DNA of 64,000 bases from Hymenobacter properus (GCF_015694735.1 NZ_JADQDP010000003.1:434001-498000); one strand, 5' to 3'; shown: positions 25,362 to 34,382, numbered from the stretch's first letter. Notes: generated from the letters alone by a model not told the origin. Numbers and translations are program-made.

Positions 25362-25994
25362 ATGAACCAACCCAACCAACGGGGCGGAAGCGGCGGTTTC
25401 CGCCAGGCACAGCAGGCTTCGCCGCTGGCTATTCGCACCAAAAAGACGCAGCTCACCACCGACGCCTACACCAAGATGGTGATGGGCGAGGTATGGAAAA
25501 AAGACTGGCCCTATGCCCTGATTCCGTTTGTGCTGGGGCTACTGCCGGCCCTGTTCCTGCCCTCGTGGTGGTGGATAGCACTGGCCGTAGTGCTTACCAT
25601 CCTGTTCGTCCTGTTCCGCTCGGCGCAGGTCACGGGCATCACCCAAATGGAGCAGAGCAAGCCGTTGTTTGAGCGCATGGCGTTTGAAATGGATAACAAG
25701 CAGCTCCTGCTGCGCGTAGGCCCTGAGAAGGAAGGCAAGGCCATGCAGCTGACCTGGGACATGATAGACCGGGCCCGCCGCGACGCCGACGCCTACCTGC
25801 TGTACCTGAAGCCCGGCACGCCGCCGGAAGGGCTGGCGGCGTGGCGCCTGTGGCTGGCGCGTACGTTTGATGTGCCGGTGTTTTTACATTTGCCGTTCAA
25901 AATCTTCAACGCCGACAACGACCGCAAGCTGTTCGAGGCCCTGTTGCGTCGCAAAAACCTGCTGCCGGCCGAGGCCGGCGCGGCTACCGTTTAA
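25362..25994 (+). CDS. Membrane protein of unknown function, possibly YcxB-like
   Basis: A 210-residue protein with a polar, Gln- and Gly-rich N-terminus, two adjacent membrane segments (ALIPFVLGLLPALF and WWWIALAVVLTILFVLF, about residues 50-85) and a cytoplasmic C-terminal domain of about 120 residues. This arrangement, with FEMDNKQLLLRVGP and a later strand-rich segment, resembles YcxB-type proteins, but I cannot confirm the family. No catalytic motif is visible. It starts at ATG after the class 1 palindrome and is followed 28 bp downstream by a small lipoprotein gene on the same strand, so the two may form an operon. Confidence 0.72.
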   Translation: MNQPNQRGGSGGFRQAQQASPLAIRTKKTQLTTDAYTKMVMGEVWKKDWPYALIPFVLGLLPALFLPSWWWIALAVVLTILFVLFRSAQVTGITQMEQSKPLFERMAFEMDNKQLLLRVGPEKEGKAMQLTWDMIDRARRDADAYLLYLKPGTPPEGLAAWRLWLARTFDVPVFLHLPFKIFNADNDRKLFEALLRRKNLLPAEAGAATV

Positions 25995-26022
25995 AATTTC
26001 AACCCCTGCTTATTTTACTTCG

Positions 26023-26394
26023 ATGAAATTGACCTCCACCCTGTTGCTGGCCGTTTCTGCCGCTACTTTGGCCCTGACCTCCTGCAGCAGCGAGCCCTCC
26101 GACTGGCGCCCGGACGAGAAAGTGTCGCTCGACCAGGTAGCCCCCGGCACCCGCAACGACGAGAACTACGACCACTCGGTGCCCAATGGCTCCATCGAAA
26201 ACATGCACTCGCCGCTGATGAAGGCGGCCGAAGCCGGCAACCAGGACCCCGCCACGGCCACCACGCAGGTAACGCCGGCCTCCGCTACCTCGGCGAATGC
26301 CGAAGAGGGCATGATTAAGCGCGGCCAACTGCACGACGCCGGCAAATCGACGCAGGCAGACACGGCCGAAAACGGCCACCAAATGCAGCGCTAA
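26023..26394 (+). CDS. Small lipoprotein, unknown function
   Basis: A 123-residue putative lipoprotein. The ATG at 26023 starts a signal peptide (KLTSTLLLAVSAATLALTSC) with an obvious lipobox, and the mature chain is short, polar and Ala/Thr-rich with no fold I recognise. The upstream part of this open frame overlaps the preceding gene and is not coding. Same strand as the membrane protein upstream, 28 bp apart. Confidence 0.75.
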   Translation: MKLTSTLLLAVSAATLALTSCSSEPSDWRPDEKVSLDQVAPGTRNDENYDHSVPNGSIENMHSPLMKAAEAGNQDPATATTQVTPASATSANAEEGMIKRGQLHDAGKSTQADTAENGHQMQR

Positions 26395-26480
26395 CCCGCG
26401 CGGCTTCGTTCGGTTATCATCATGGGTGGCAGCTTTGCCCGCCGGCTGGCGGTAGCAGGGCTGCCGCTTTGCGTCATTAT

Positions 26481-26570
26481 CAGAATGAGGAATGAGGAAT
26501 GGAGAAGGAGAAATTGATGCCTGGGTGGCCCGCTTCTCCTTCCCCATTCCTCATTCTTCATTCCTCATTT
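26481..26570. repeat. Palindrome with word-repeat arms before the ZIP gene
   Basis: The left arm (about 26484-26512) and right arm (about 26532-26570) are near reverse complements built from the words GAATGAG, GAATGG and GAAGGAG; the right arm has one extra word unit. It ends 7 nt before the start codon of the ZIP transporter. Confidence 0.8.
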
Positions 26571-26577
26571 TTTCTGT

Positions 26578-27324
26578 ATGGGGTTTGCAATTTTCTTGCT
26601 GCTGCTCACGGTGTTGAGTGCCGGCGCGGCGGCCGCGTGGGTGCCGGGAAAGTACGGCAACCAGTGGCTGAAGCCGCTGCTGGCGTTTAGCGGCGCGTAT
26701 CTGTTCACGCTCACGGTCACGCACATTTTGCCCGAGGCGCTGCAGCTGCTGCCGGAGCATTCGGAGCGGGTGGGCTACTGGGTGCTGGCGGGCTTTTTCG
26801 GGCAGTTGCTGCTGGAGGTGCTGTCGCAGGGCGTGGAGCACGGGCACGTACACCACGAGGCTGCCCACGGGCACGACGCGCCAGGCCGGGTACCCTTTCT
26901 GCTGCTGGGGGCGCTGGTGGTGCACTCGTTTCTGGAAGGCAGCATCCTGGTGAAAGAGCCGGCAGTGGGCGACATCAGCCAGAATTTCTACGCCATTGTG
27001 GTGGGCGTGGCCCTGCACCACATGCCGGCGGCTTTTGCGCTGGCCACGCTGCTACGGCTGCGGCTGGGCAGCTTCCGGCGCGTGTGGCCGGGGCTACTGA
27101 TTTTCGCACTGGCGTCGCCGGTGGGCATCGTTTTCAGCAACTACGTGGTGCTGAGCAAGCTGCTGAGCAGCGGATTGTACGCGGGGCTGCTGGGACTGGT
27201 GGCGGGCAATTTCCTGCACGTTTCGACCACCATTCTCTTCGAAACCAGCCCCGAGCATCGTCTCAACTGGCCCAAGCTGGCCGCTACGCTGGCCGGGCTG
27301 CTGCTGGCACTGGCGGTGGCGTAG
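26578..27324 (+). CDS. ZIP-family metal transporter
   Basis: A 248-residue inner-membrane protein with about eight hydrophobic segments. The His-rich cytoplasmic loop (EHGHVHHEAAHGHDAPG, about residues 82-98) and the conserved metal-site helices (ALVVHSFLEGSIL near 112 and VALHHMPAAFALATLL near 143) place it in the ZIP family, which moves Zn, Fe or Mn into the cytoplasm. Start ATG lies 7 nt after a palindrome, so the mRNA leader, if transcription comes from upstream, would contain a large hairpin. A class 1 palindrome follows the gene. The metal cannot be told from sequence. Confidence 0.87.
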   Translation: MGFAIFLLLLTVLSAGAAAAWVPGKYGNQWLKPLLAFSGAYLFTLTVTHILPEALQLLPEHSERVGYWVLAGFFGQLLLEVLSQGVEHGHVHHEAAHGHDAPGRVPFLLLGALVVHSFLEGSILVKEPAVGDISQNFYAIVVGVALHHMPAAFALATLLRLRLGSFRRVWPGLLIFALASPVGIVFSNYVVLSKLLSSGLYAGLLGLVAGNFLHVSTTILFETSPEHRLNWPKLAATLAGLLLALAVA

Positions 27325-27344
27325 CGGGAGAAGGGAGAAAAAGA

Positions 27345-27445
27345 ACGTCATGCAGAGCGCAGCGAAGCATCTCGCCTGCAATGGTAATCCAATCGATAAG
27401 ATTTACCACTGCAGGCGAGATGCTTCGCTGCGCTCTGCATGACGG
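27345..27445. repeat. Class 1 palindrome (copy 3), between ZIP and cbpM
   Basis: Arms 27347-27380 and 27410-27443 are 34/34 reverse complements (GTCATGCAGAGCGCAGCG...). The centre carries GGTAATCCAATCGATAAG, related to the core of other copies, and is itself partly self-complementary (TGGTAA / TTACCA). Confidence 0.95.
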
Positions 27446-27469
27446 ATTGGTATTGACGCTCTGATTTTC

Positions 27470-27796
27470 CTACCCGAAATCTTCCACTGCCCCACTGCCG
27501 CGTAGGAAGTTTTCCAGCTGGCGCGCGCGGGCGGTTTCGCTAGCCAAGAGCGCCTGCAGGCGCACCAGCCGCTGGCGCATGGCTAGGATTACATCGAGGG
27601 CTTCGGGGGCCAGGCCTAGCTCGTGGTGAAGGCGGGCGAGGCGGGGCAGGTCATCGGGCTCGTCGACGATGACGGTTTCGGGCGCGGGGGCTGAGCGGAG
27701 CAGGCCTGCGCGCAGGAAATCCTGCAAGGCCAGAACGTCGAGTCCGTAGCGGGCCGAGCATTCCTGGAAGGTGAGGGTGATGAGGTGTGTTTCCAT
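27470..27796 (-). CDS. cbpM: CbpM-like chaperone modulator
   Basis: A 108-residue protein made almost entirely of helices (CSARYGLDVLALQDFLRAG, DLPRLARLHHELGLAPEALD, ILAMRQRLVRLQALLASE), resembling CbpM, which binds the J domain of CbpA and inhibits it. The order supports it: it lies on the minus strand, 17 bp after cbpA, so both are in one operon. The assignment rests on length, position and helical pattern; sequence conservation in this family is low. Confidence 0.75.
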   Translation of the reverse strand: METHLITLTFQECSARYGLDVLALQDFLRAGLLRSAPAPETVIVDEPDDLPRLARLHHELGLAPEALDVILAMRQRLVRLQALLASETARARQLENFLRGSGAVEDFG

Positions 27797-27813
27797 GGCG
27801 ACGAAACAGGGGG

Positions 27814-28749
27814 TTAGGCGTCGGGCCGAAGGGCCGCCAGCTGCTGAAACAGTTCTTTTTCCTGGTCGGTGAGGTGCTGAGGCAGCGTCAGGTTCAGGCG
27901 TAGGTACAGGTCACCAAACTGGCCCTCCTTGCGGTACACGGGAAAGCCTTTGCCGCGCAGGCGCAGGCGAGTGCCGTTCGGAGTTTCAGGTTTGAGCTTG
28001 ATTTTGACGGGGCCGCTGAGCGTGTCGACCGTTTGCTCGCCGCCGAGCAGCGCCTTGTAAATGCTCACGGGCACGTCCTGGGTGAGGTCGTGGCCGGTGC
28101 GGGCGTAGCGGGCATCGGGCCGGATGCGGAAGGTGATGAGCAGGGAGCCGTTGGGCCCACCGTTGCGGCCGGGGCCGCCCTGGTCGCGCAGCCGGATGGT
28201 CTGGCCGTCGGCCACGCCGGGCTGAATGGTGATGCGCAGGTTTTTGCCGTTCACCGTGATGGTGCGCGGGCCGCCGTGGTAGGCTTCCTCCAGGCTCAGT
28301 TCCAGTTCGGCCTGGTAGTCCTGGCCGGCGCCGGGGCGGCTGCTGCGGCCGCTCCCGCCGCCCATGTTGCCAAAGAGCGAGCCGAAGAAGTCGGAGAAGT
28401 CTTCGCCCTCGCCAAAACCGCCCCCGAAACCGCCGCCCCCGCCGCCTTGGGTGTACTGGCTCCAGTCGAAGCCGCCACCGGGCTGGCCGCCGCGGCCAGC
28501 CCCGCCGCCGGGCTGCTGCTGGTAGCGCTGCCAGTCGGCCCCAAACTGGTCGTACTTCTTGCGCTTCTCGGGGTCGCTGAGGACCTCGTTGGCTTCGTTG
28601 ATTTCCTTGAATTTCTGCTCGGCGCCTTTGTCGTTGGGGTTCACATCGGGGTGATGCTGGCGGGCGAGCTTGCGGTAGGCTTTCTTGATTTGCTCGGCGG
28701 TGGCCGTTTTGTCGAGCCCTAGCGTTTTATAATAGTCTTTATAGTCCAT
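27814..28749 (-). CDS. cbpA: CbpA-like DnaJ-class co-chaperone
   Basis: A 311-residue J-domain protein. The J domain is at the N-terminus (MDYKDYYKTLGLDKTATAEQ; HPD at residues 33-35 in ARQHHPDVNP). A Gly-rich stretch of about 70 residues follows (GGGAGRGGQPGG, GGGGGFGGGFGEGEDFSDFF). The C-terminal substrate-binding domains are present (YQAELELSLEEAYHGGPRTI, LRLRGKGFPV) but the zinc-finger domain of DnaJ is absent, which makes it a CbpA type. It stimulates DnaK. Partner cbpM follows on the same mRNA. The gene faces a 385-bp gap. Confidence 0.9.
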   Translation of the reverse strand: MDYKDYYKTLGLDKTATAEQIKKAYRKLARQHHPDVNPNDKGAEQKFKEINEANEVLSDPEKRKKYDQFGADWQRYQQQPGGGAGRGGQPGGGFDWSQYTQGGGGGGFGGGFGEGEDFSDFFGSLFGNMGGGSGRSSRPGAGQDYQAELELSLEEAYHGGPRTITVNGKNLRITIQPGVADGQTIRLRDQGGPGRNGGPNGSLLITFRIRPDARYARTGHDLTQDVPVSIYKALLGGEQTVDTLSGPVKIKLKPETPNGTRLRLRGKGFPVYRKEGQFGDLYLRLNLTLPQHLTDQEKELFQQLAALRPDA

Positions 28750-29134
28750 TGCCGAAGAAGGTTGAAGATGGCCGGAACGCGGCCGGGCAGCAAGTTATTC
28801 GGTATTCGTGCATTCGAGGCTCCTGGTTGCAGCGCGATGCCGGTGCCCACTGCAAGCTGGCTTATACCGCCGCAAATGCCCAGGTGAAGCAGTTCAAATC
28901 CCAGATACGCGCCGCACCGTACGGATGCAAGGCAATAAATGGGCATCAAAATTGATTAGCTACTTTTTACTCAACTTTTTTTGGACAAAAGACAGCCAAC
29001 GCAAACCCGCAAAACCTTTTTATATTTTGCACTCGTACATTAAGACAAGATGAAGGCGAATGCAATAAAATGTGTAACTTGCGCTCTATTAACGATTCAT
29101 CCACTGCTTAACTTATTCTATTTTTAACTTTTCC
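28750..29134. other. Intergenic region, 385 bp
   Basis: This gap separates divergent genes (cbpA on the minus strand and the gene at 29135 on the plus strand) and becomes AT-rich in its second half. A TATATTTTG word (from about 29020) and TAACTTGC (about 29073) resemble promoter elements. I saw no convincing open frame, tRNA or small RNA. Confidence 0.5.
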
Positions 29135-29659
29135 ATGAAATACCCACTCATCATTCGGAGCATTATTGCCTTGTTCTTTTTGACGGGCACCGTGGCTCAG
29201 GCACAAACTAAATTGCCGCCCCGCCGCCCGGGAGGCGCTGTGCCCGCCCGGGCCAAGCTCGCCGCCAACGGCGAAGGCCGCAAAGACGGCCTGACCATGG
29301 ACAAAGGCCGCATCATCCTCACCGAGTTGGGTGTCTCGAATCCGCTTACGGCCGACAAGAAGCTGATTAACGGCACCACCATCAGCACCACGGGCCTGGT
29401 GACGGCCACCAACGGCACCACCACCCAGATAAACGAGGGCGACCACGTGTCGCTAAGCGGGCGCGTGACCACCCGCCGGGAAATTGTGGTGGCCGATAGC
29501 CTGGCCAAGCTCCGGTCTTTCGATGCCTTGCACCCCGGCAAGCGCGATAAGATGGAGAAAGAGCGCGAGAAAAAAGAAAAAGCCAAAGCCAAGCTGGCCG
29601 AGGAGCGCCTCAAGAACAAGGAGAAAGCCGCCGAGCGAGCCGCCCGCCGCAAAAAGTAA
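29135..29659 (+). CDS. Secreted protein with a Lys/Glu-rich tail, possibly DUF6799-like
   Basis: A 174-residue exported protein. A signal peptide is clear (IIRSIIALFFLTGTVAQAQ). The middle (KGRIILTELGVSNPLTADKK, LVTATNGTTTQINEGDHVSL) has the repeated kind of short beta-hairpin found in DUF6799 proteins, but the match is from memory and uncertain. The last 45 residues (about 130-174) are highly charged and helical, built from KEREKKEKAKAKLAEE-like segments, probably a coiled coil. Function unknown. A terminator follows. Confidence 0.72.
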   Translation: MKYPLIIRSIIALFFLTGTVAQAQTKLPPRRPGGAVPARAKLAANGEGRKDGLTMDKGRIILTELGVSNPLTADKKLINGTTISTTGLVTATNGTTTQINEGDHVSLSGRVTTRREIVVADSLAKLRSFDALHPGKRDKMEKEREKKEKAKAKLAEERLKNKEKAAERAARRKK

Positions 29660-29683
29660 TAGTTGGCTTCACTAGCCGGCCCC

Positions 29684-29717
29684 GCGCCGCCTCGCCTCCG
29701 GGTGGGGCGGCGCTTTT
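29684..29717 (+). terminator. Hairpin terminator
   Basis: Stem of 8 bp (GCGCCGCC at 29684-29691 against GGCGGCGC at 29706-29713) with a GC-rich inner part and TTTT directly after. Confidence 0.72.
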
Positions 29718-29832
29718 GCTTTGGGGCCCACTGCGATTTGTGTTGCAGTTGCGTGGTTTTGTGTAGTTCTGGCCCGGCGCACGGGTCGGAGCTTTGTGCT
29801 GCTGAAAAGCATTCACTTTAAACCACATCAGG

Positions 29833-30828
29833 ATGAGCAACATCAAACGAGTAGCCTTGGGCAGCCAGGGCCTGGAAGTACCGGTAGAAGGCCTGGGCTG
29901 CATGGGCATGACGGCCGGCGTGAACGGCATGAGCGTGTACGGGGAGGCCGACGAGGCCGAAAGCATGGCCACCCTGCACCGGGCCCTGGAACTGGGCGTG
30001 AACCTGCTCGACACAGCCGACCTATATGGGCCCATGCTGAACGAACGGCTGGTGGGCCGCGCCATTGCCGGCCGCCGGCAAGAGGTGATTCTGGCCACCA
30101 AATTCGGCTTCGAAGTCGATGATGCTGAAACCTGGACCGGCGGCTACAATGGCCGGCCCGAGTACGTGCGCAAGAGCATCGAACGCTCCCTGCGCAACCT
30201 CGGCACCGACTACGTGGACCTGTACTACCTGCACCGCATCGACCCGAAAACGCCACTGGAAGACACTGTGGGCGCCATGAGCCGGCTGGTGGAAGAAGGC
30301 AAAGTGCGCTTCCTGGGCCTGAGTGAGGTGATGGCCGACGAGCTGCGCCGGGGTCACGCGGTGCACCCCATCACGGCGCTGCAAACCGAGTATTCGCTCT
30401 TCGACCGGGGCGTGGAAGCCAACGGCGTGCTGCAGGCCACTCGGGACATGGGCATCGGCTTCGTGGGCTATTCGCCGCTGGGCCGGGGCTTTTTGTCGGG
30501 CGAAATCAAGACGCCCGACGACTTCGAGTCCAACGACTCGCGGCGTTTTTTCCCGCGCTACCAGGGCGAGAACTTTTACAAAAACCTGGAGCTGGTGGAG
30601 AAGCTGCAGACGCTGGCGCAGGCCAAGGGCGTGACGGCGGCGCAGCTGGCCCTGGCCTGGGTGCTGGCGCAGGGCGTAGTGGCCATTCCGGGCACCAAGC
30701 GGCGCAAGTACCTGGAGGCCAACGTGGCGGCGGCCAGCCTCACGCTTAGCCCGGCCGAGTTGGCGGAGCTGGAAGCCATTATGCCCATCGGCAGCCAGGC
30801 CGGGGCAGCTTACCCGGAAGGGTTTTAG
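29833..30828 (+). CDS. Aldo/keto reductase
   Basis: A 331-residue NADPH-dependent reductase of the AKR13-like group. Motifs: [10 protein letters not shown] near residue 17, the catalytic Asp and Tyr ([15 protein letters not shown], about 57-71), the catalytic Lys (ILATKFGF, about 88-95), and YYLHRIDP with the active His (about 134-141). A C-terminal NADPH-binding motif [14 protein letters not shown] is present. It probably reduces aldehydes or ketones in the cytoplasm. Starts at ATG. It may share a transcript with the hydrolase 45 bp downstream. Confidence 0.9.
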   Translation: MSNIKRVALGSQGLEVPVEGLGCMGMTAGVNGMSVYGEADEAESMATLHRALELGVNLLDTADLYGPMLNERLVGRAIAGRRQEVILATKFGFEVDDAETWTGGYNGRPEYVRKSIERSLRNLGTDYVDLYYLHRIDPKTPLEDTVGAMSRLVEEGKVRFLGLSEVMADELRRGHAVHPITALQTEYSLFDRGVEANGVLQATRDMGIGFVGYSPLGRGFLSGEIKTPDDFESNDSRRFFPRYQGENFYKNLELVEKLQTLAQAKGVTAAQLALAWVLAQGVVAIPGTKRRKYLEANVAAASLTLSPAELAELEAIMPIGSQAGAAYPEGF

Positions 30829-30873
30829 CCGAACGGGGAAATGACGAACTTGCTGGCCATTTCCCCATAGCGC

Positions 30874-31752
30874 ATGGAACATTTTGTTGGCTACCGCGAG
30901 CTGCAGGTGACAGACCCCGAGCTGAACCTCACTTTTCCCCTGCGCGTGCTTTATCCTAGCCCAACGCCCAGCCGGGCCGAAAGCGTGGGGCCGTACACGC
31001 TGGATGTGGCGCGGGAGGCGCCCATTAGCCCGGGCGGGTTCCGGCTGGTACTGGTGTCGCACGGCACTGGCGGCTCGGGGCTGGTGTACCGGAACTTGGC
31101 CCACCACCTGGCCCGCCACGGCTTCGTGGTGGGCCTGCCGGAACACCCGCACAATAACCGCGACGACGACTCCTGGGCCCACACGCCCCAGAACCTGCGG
31201 GCCCGGCCGCGGCACCTGCAACTGTGCATCGATGCCTTGCTTCAGCAATTTCCATCTTCGCTGAAACCAAGTGCGGTGGGGCTCATTGGTCACTCAATGG
31301 GAGGCTACACGGCTTTGGCGCTGGCCGGCGGGCAACCAACCGCCACACCGCGCGACACGCCCGATTGGCAGAACCGGCCTATTCCGGTGCCGCACGACGA
31401 GCGAGTGAAAGCCTTGGTGCTGCTGGCGCCGGCCACGCCCTGGTTTATGGCCGAGGGCGCTTTGCGCGCCGTTCGGGTGCCCATCTTGTTGATGGAGGCG
31501 GAAAAGGACGAGCACACCACGCATTTCCACACCCAAGTTGTGCTGAACGGTGTGCCCGACCAGCAGCGGCTCACCCACCGCGTGGTACCCAATGCCGGGC
31601 ACTTCGCCTTCCTGAGCCCGTTTCCGGCGGCGCGGGTGAGTGCGGCGTTTCCACCGTCGCAAGACCCGCCGGGTTTCGACCGGTTGCAGTTTCACGAAGA
31701 GATGAATGCGGAGGTGCTGGCGTTTTTGACGCAGGAGCTAGACGTTGATTGA
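30874..31752 (+). CDS. Alpha/beta hydrolase, dienelactone/PAF-AH type
   Basis: A 292-residue hydrolase with no signal peptide. The nucleophile elbow is GHSMGG (Ser about residue 139), preceded by the oxyanion-hole part LVLVSHGTGGSG (about 55-66). An acidic residue near MEAEKDEHTT and the final His in NAGHFAFL complete a plausible triad. The layout is like the platelet-activating-factor acetylhydrolase / dienelactone hydrolase branch. The substrate is unknown. It overlaps by a few codons a possible early start of the AraC gene, and that regulator may control it. Confidence 0.82.
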   Translation: MEHFVGYRELQVTDPELNLTFPLRVLYPSPTPSRAESVGPYTLDVAREAPISPGGFRLVLVSHGTGGSGLVYRNLAHHLARHGFVVGLPEHPHNNRDDDSWAHTPQNLRARPRHLQLCIDALLQQFPSSLKPSAVGLIGHSMGGYTALALAGGQPTATPRDTPDWQNRPIPVPHDERVKALVLLAPATPWFMAEGALRAVRVPILLMEAEKDEHTTHFHTQVVLNGVPDQQRLTHRVVPNAGHFAFLSPFPAARVSAAFPPSQDPPGFDRLQFHEEMNAEVLAFLTQELDVD

Positions 31753-31768
31753 TTTCAAAAAACAGGAT

Positions 31769-32689
31769 ATGAAACAGGTTAGCAAAGACTTCCGCGTGCT
31801 GCCAACCGTCACAGACTACACGCGCTTTTGCGGGTGCCCGGCGCCAGCTCATCCCCTGCTCACCATCATCGACCTGACCGAAACGCGCGGGCAGGCGCGG
31901 CCCACGGGCCTCACGCCGGTGGTGCCGCAGCTCTACAGCATCTGGCTGAAAAAGGGGTTGAAAGGCAATATTCACTACGGCCGGCAGTCCTATGATTTTG
32001 GCGAAGGCGTGCTGGGGTTTCAGGCGCCGGGGCAGGTGTTCGCCATTGATGAAACGCTGGATTTATCGGAAATCAGCGGCTGGATGCTGGTGTTTCACCC
32101 CGACTTGCTGACAAAGTACCCATTGGCCAAGAAGATTCTGAGCTACAGCTTTTTCTCTTACGACGTGCATGAGGCGCTGCACCTCTCGGCCAAGGAAGAA
32201 GCCGTGCTCGACGGCCTGCTGCGCAACATGAAGGCCGAGTACGAGCAGCCCATTGATGCCTTCAGCCAGGACGTACTCATTTCGCAGCTCGACTTGCTGC
32301 TGAGCTACGCCAACCGCTTCTACCACCGCCAGTTCCTGACCCGGCGCACGCCCGAGCACGACCTGCTCAGCCGTTTCGAGGGCCTGCTCACCAGCTACTT
32401 TGCGGCGGAGGACGCGCGGCCGCTGCCCACCGTGCAGCATTTCGCCGATGCCCTGCACGTGTCGCCGGCCTACCTCAGCGACATGCTGCGCAGCCTCACC
32501 GGCCAAACCACCCAGCAGCACCTGCACCACGCCCTCATCGAGCAGGCCAAGCACTTGCTGCTCAGCACCTCGCTCACAGTGAACGAGGCCGCGTTTAGGC
32601 TGGGTTTTGAGTACCCGCAGTATTTCACGCGACTGTTCAAGAGTAAGACCGGGCTCACGCCGGCGGCCTTCCGGTTTTCGGTGCAGTAG
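31769..32689 (+). CDS. AraC-family transcriptional regulator
   Basis: A 306-residue regulator. I use the ATG at 31769 because the longer form would begin with TTG inside the hydrolase gene; the gap to the hydrolase stop is then 16 bp. The N-terminal part (SIWLKKGLKGNIHYGRQSYD, GQVFAIDETLDLSEISGWML) is a cupin-like sensor. The C-terminal 100 residues contain two helix-turn-helix units (VQHFADALHVSPAYLSDML, then NEAAFRLGFEYPQYFTRLFK with TGLTPAAFR), the AraC signature. It probably regulates the hydrolase or the aldo/keto reductase directly upstream; the ligand is unknown. Confidence 0.88.
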   Translation: MKQVSKDFRVLPTVTDYTRFCGCPAPAHPLLTIIDLTETRGQARPTGLTPVVPQLYSIWLKKGLKGNIHYGRQSYDFGEGVLGFQAPGQVFAIDETLDLSEISGWMLVFHPDLLTKYPLAKKILSYSFFSYDVHEALHLSAKEEAVLDGLLRNMKAEYEQPIDAFSQDVLISQLDLLLSYANRFYHRQFLTRRTPEHDLLSRFEGLLTSYFAAEDARPLPTVQHFADALHVSPAYLSDMLRSLTGQTTQQHLHHALIEQAKHLLLSTSLTVNEAAFRLGFEYPQYFTRLFKSKTGLTPAAFRFSVQ

Positions 32690-32758
32690 ACACGCGGCGG
32701 TGCCCACACGGATTGCGGAGCTTACGGCTACCTTCGCAGGCCTTACGTATTCCCGCTC

Positions 32759-34126
32759 ATGCTTTTCTATACTGTGATGAAGCCGTTGGTGCAGGTGGCG
32801 CTGCGCGTGTTCTTCCGGCGCATGGAAGTGCGGCACCGCGAGCGGCTGAACCAGCCCGGCCCGCTGCTCTTTGCCGGCAACCACCCCAACACCCTCATGG
32901 ACCCGCTGCTCACGGCCATTCACACCCGGCAGCCGGTGGCTTTTCTGGCCAAAAGCACGTTTTTTGTCAACCCCATTGTGCGGGCCATCATGCAGTCGGG
33001 CAACTCCATCCCCATCTACCGGCGGCAAGACGCTGAAGTGGGCGGCGCTCCGGCCACGCCCGAGCAAGTGATGGCCCAGAACGAGGCCGTCTTCGGCCGC
33101 TGCTACGACTACCTCGACAAGGGCGGTACCATCATGATTTTTCCGGAGGGCACCAGCGTGAGCGAGCGCCGCCTGCGCCCGCTCAAAACCGGCGCCGCCC
33201 GCATTGCGCTGGGCGCCGAGGCCCGGCACGGCTTCAAGCTGGGCCTGAAGGTGGTGCCCATTGCCACCAATTACTTCGACCCCAGCCGCTTTCGCTCCGA
33301 CGTGCTGCTGAACGTGGCCCCGCCCATTGTGGTGGCCGACTACGCCGCTGCCTACGCCCAGGACCCCGAAGCCGCCGCCGACCAGCTCACCGACGCCATC
33401 AGGGAGGCACTGGAGCGGCGCCTGGTCATCACCCGCGACGCGGCCGAGGACGCCTTTGTGCAGCAGGTAGAGCGCACCTTCGGCAGCCACCTCAACCCCG
33501 ACGACGACCCCACCACGCTCTACGACAACTTCCAGCTCAGCCAAACGCTGTTGCAGGCCTTGGCTTGGTTCGAGCAGCACGCTCCTACCCGCTTAGTGGC
33601 CATGCGCCTGCAGTTCCAAACCTATCTGGAAGACCTGCGCCGCCATCACCTCACCGACGAGGCCGTGGAAGGCCAAAGCCGCGGCACTTTCGCGGGCCTG
33701 CTCAACTTGTTTCTGGGGGTGCCGGTGTGGCTCTACGGCGTGCTGAACAACTACCTGCCCTACATCCTGCCGTCCGTCATAGCCAAACGCGCCACCAAGG
33801 AGGTGGAGTTTGTGGCGCCCATCATGCTGGTGGTGGGCATGCTCACCTTCCCGCTGGCCTATGCGCTGCAGGCGGCCGCAGTGCAGCACTGGCTCACGCA
33901 CGACTGGCGCCTCACGGCCCTTTACGTGCTCAGCCTGCCCCTCACCGGCTTCTACGCCCTTAGCTACTGGACCACCCTGCGCGCCCGCCTCGAGCGGCTG
34001 CGGGTGCTGCGTTTCTTCCGCGCCACGCCCACGCTGGGCGAGGAGCTGCTGCAGCGGCGCGCCGGCTTGGTGCGGCAGTTGGAGGAAGCACGGAAGGAAT
34101 ACCTGGCGGGCCGGGAAAAGGGCTAA
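32759..34126 (+). CDS. Membrane lysophospholipid acyltransferase family protein
   Basis: A 455-residue integral membrane protein of the PlsC-like family. The acyltransferase motif is NHPNTLMD (residues 41-48, an NHx5D variant of the usual HX4D) and the second motif is FPEGTS (128-133). A long C-terminal part is added to the usual length (about 250), with three or four hydrophobic segments (FAGLLNLFLGVPVWLYGVL, EFVAPIMLVVGMLTFPLAY, ALYVLSLPLTGFYALSY) and a coiled-coil tail (LLQRRAGLVRQLEEARKEYL). It should attach an acyl chain to a glycerolipid; the exact acceptor is not clear. It starts at ATG and is followed at once by a composite palindrome. Confidence 0.85.
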   Translation: MLFYTVMKPLVQVALRVFFRRMEVRHRERLNQPGPLLFAGNHPNTLMDPLLTAIHTRQPVAFLAKSTFFVNPIVRAIMQSGNSIPIYRRQDAEVGGAPATPEQVMAQNEAVFGRCYDYLDKGGTIMIFPEGTSVSERRLRPLKTGAARIALGAEARHGFKLGLKVVPIATNYFDPSRFRSDVLLNVAPPIVVADYAAAYAQDPEAAADQLTDAIREALERRLVITRDAAEDAFVQQVERTFGSHLNPDDDPTTLYDNFQLSQTLLQALAWFEQHAPTRLVAMRLQFQTYLEDLRRHHLTDEAVEGQSRGTFAGLLNLFLGVPVWLYGVLNNYLPYILPSVIAKRATKEVEFVAPIMLVVGMLTFPLAYALQAAAVQHWLTHDWRLTALYVLSLPLTGFYALSYWTTLRARLERLRVLRFFRATPTLGEELLQRRAGLVRQLEEARKEYLAGREKG

Positions 34127-34206
34127 AGTGCCGTTTGTCATTGCGAGCGGAACGCAGTGAAGCGCGGCAATCCGTCCTGTCAACACCAGACCCGTTCTTT
34201 TGTGAC

Positions 34207-34240
34207 AAAGCCCCGGCACTGTGCAGTGTCGGGGCTTTTT
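34207..34240. terminator. Terminator inside composite palindrome A
   Basis: Stem of 14 bp with one G-T pair (AAAGCCCCGGCACT, loop GTGC, AGTGTCGGGGCTTT), then TTT. It can end transcription of the acyltransferase gene from the left and, since AAAG precedes it, also the convergent gene. Confidence 0.85.
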
Positions 34241-34256
34241 AGAGATTCATCAGGCT

Positions 34257-34292
34257 CCCCTCTCCTCAAGGAGAGGGGCTGGGGGTGAGGTT
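34257..34292. repeat. GC-rich short repeat inside element A
   Basis: The stretch begins CCCCTCTCCTCAAGGAGAGG and continues GGGGGTGAGGTTT; arms CCCCTCTCCT / AGGAGAGGGG form a 10-bp hairpin with loop CA. Similar words are known as dispersed repeats in many bacteria; it looks like a separate insertion in element A. Confidence 0.6.
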
Positions 34293-34382
34293 TCCCGGAG
34301 CTGGGGCGGTCTGGTAAAAGAAAACGTCTGGTGTTGACAGGCCAGATTGCCACAGCCTACGGCCTCGCAATGACAAATGGCC

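Larger units (their letters stand above)
34134..34378. repeat. Composite palindrome A with central terminator
   Basis: Left arm 34134-34200 (TTTGTCATTGCGAGCGG..., CCTGTCAACACCAGAC) and right arm about 34317-34378 (...GTCTGGTGTTGACAGG, CTCGCAATGACAAA) are broken reverse complements. The middle holds a hairpin terminator (34207-34240) and an unrelated GC-rich repeat (34257-34292). It ends 4 nt before the stop codon of the minus-strand gene that it borders. Confidence 0.88.

Noticed and set aside
28860..28915. A tRNA-like GTTCAAATCC word in the cbpA upstream gap
   Set aside because: The bases on either side do not pair as a T arm, and no acceptor stem or anticodon arm could be drawn.
28808..29053. 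An 81-codon frame in the cbpA upstream gap
   Set aside because: It has no start context and its translation has no domain or signal; the region reads better as a divergent promoter region.
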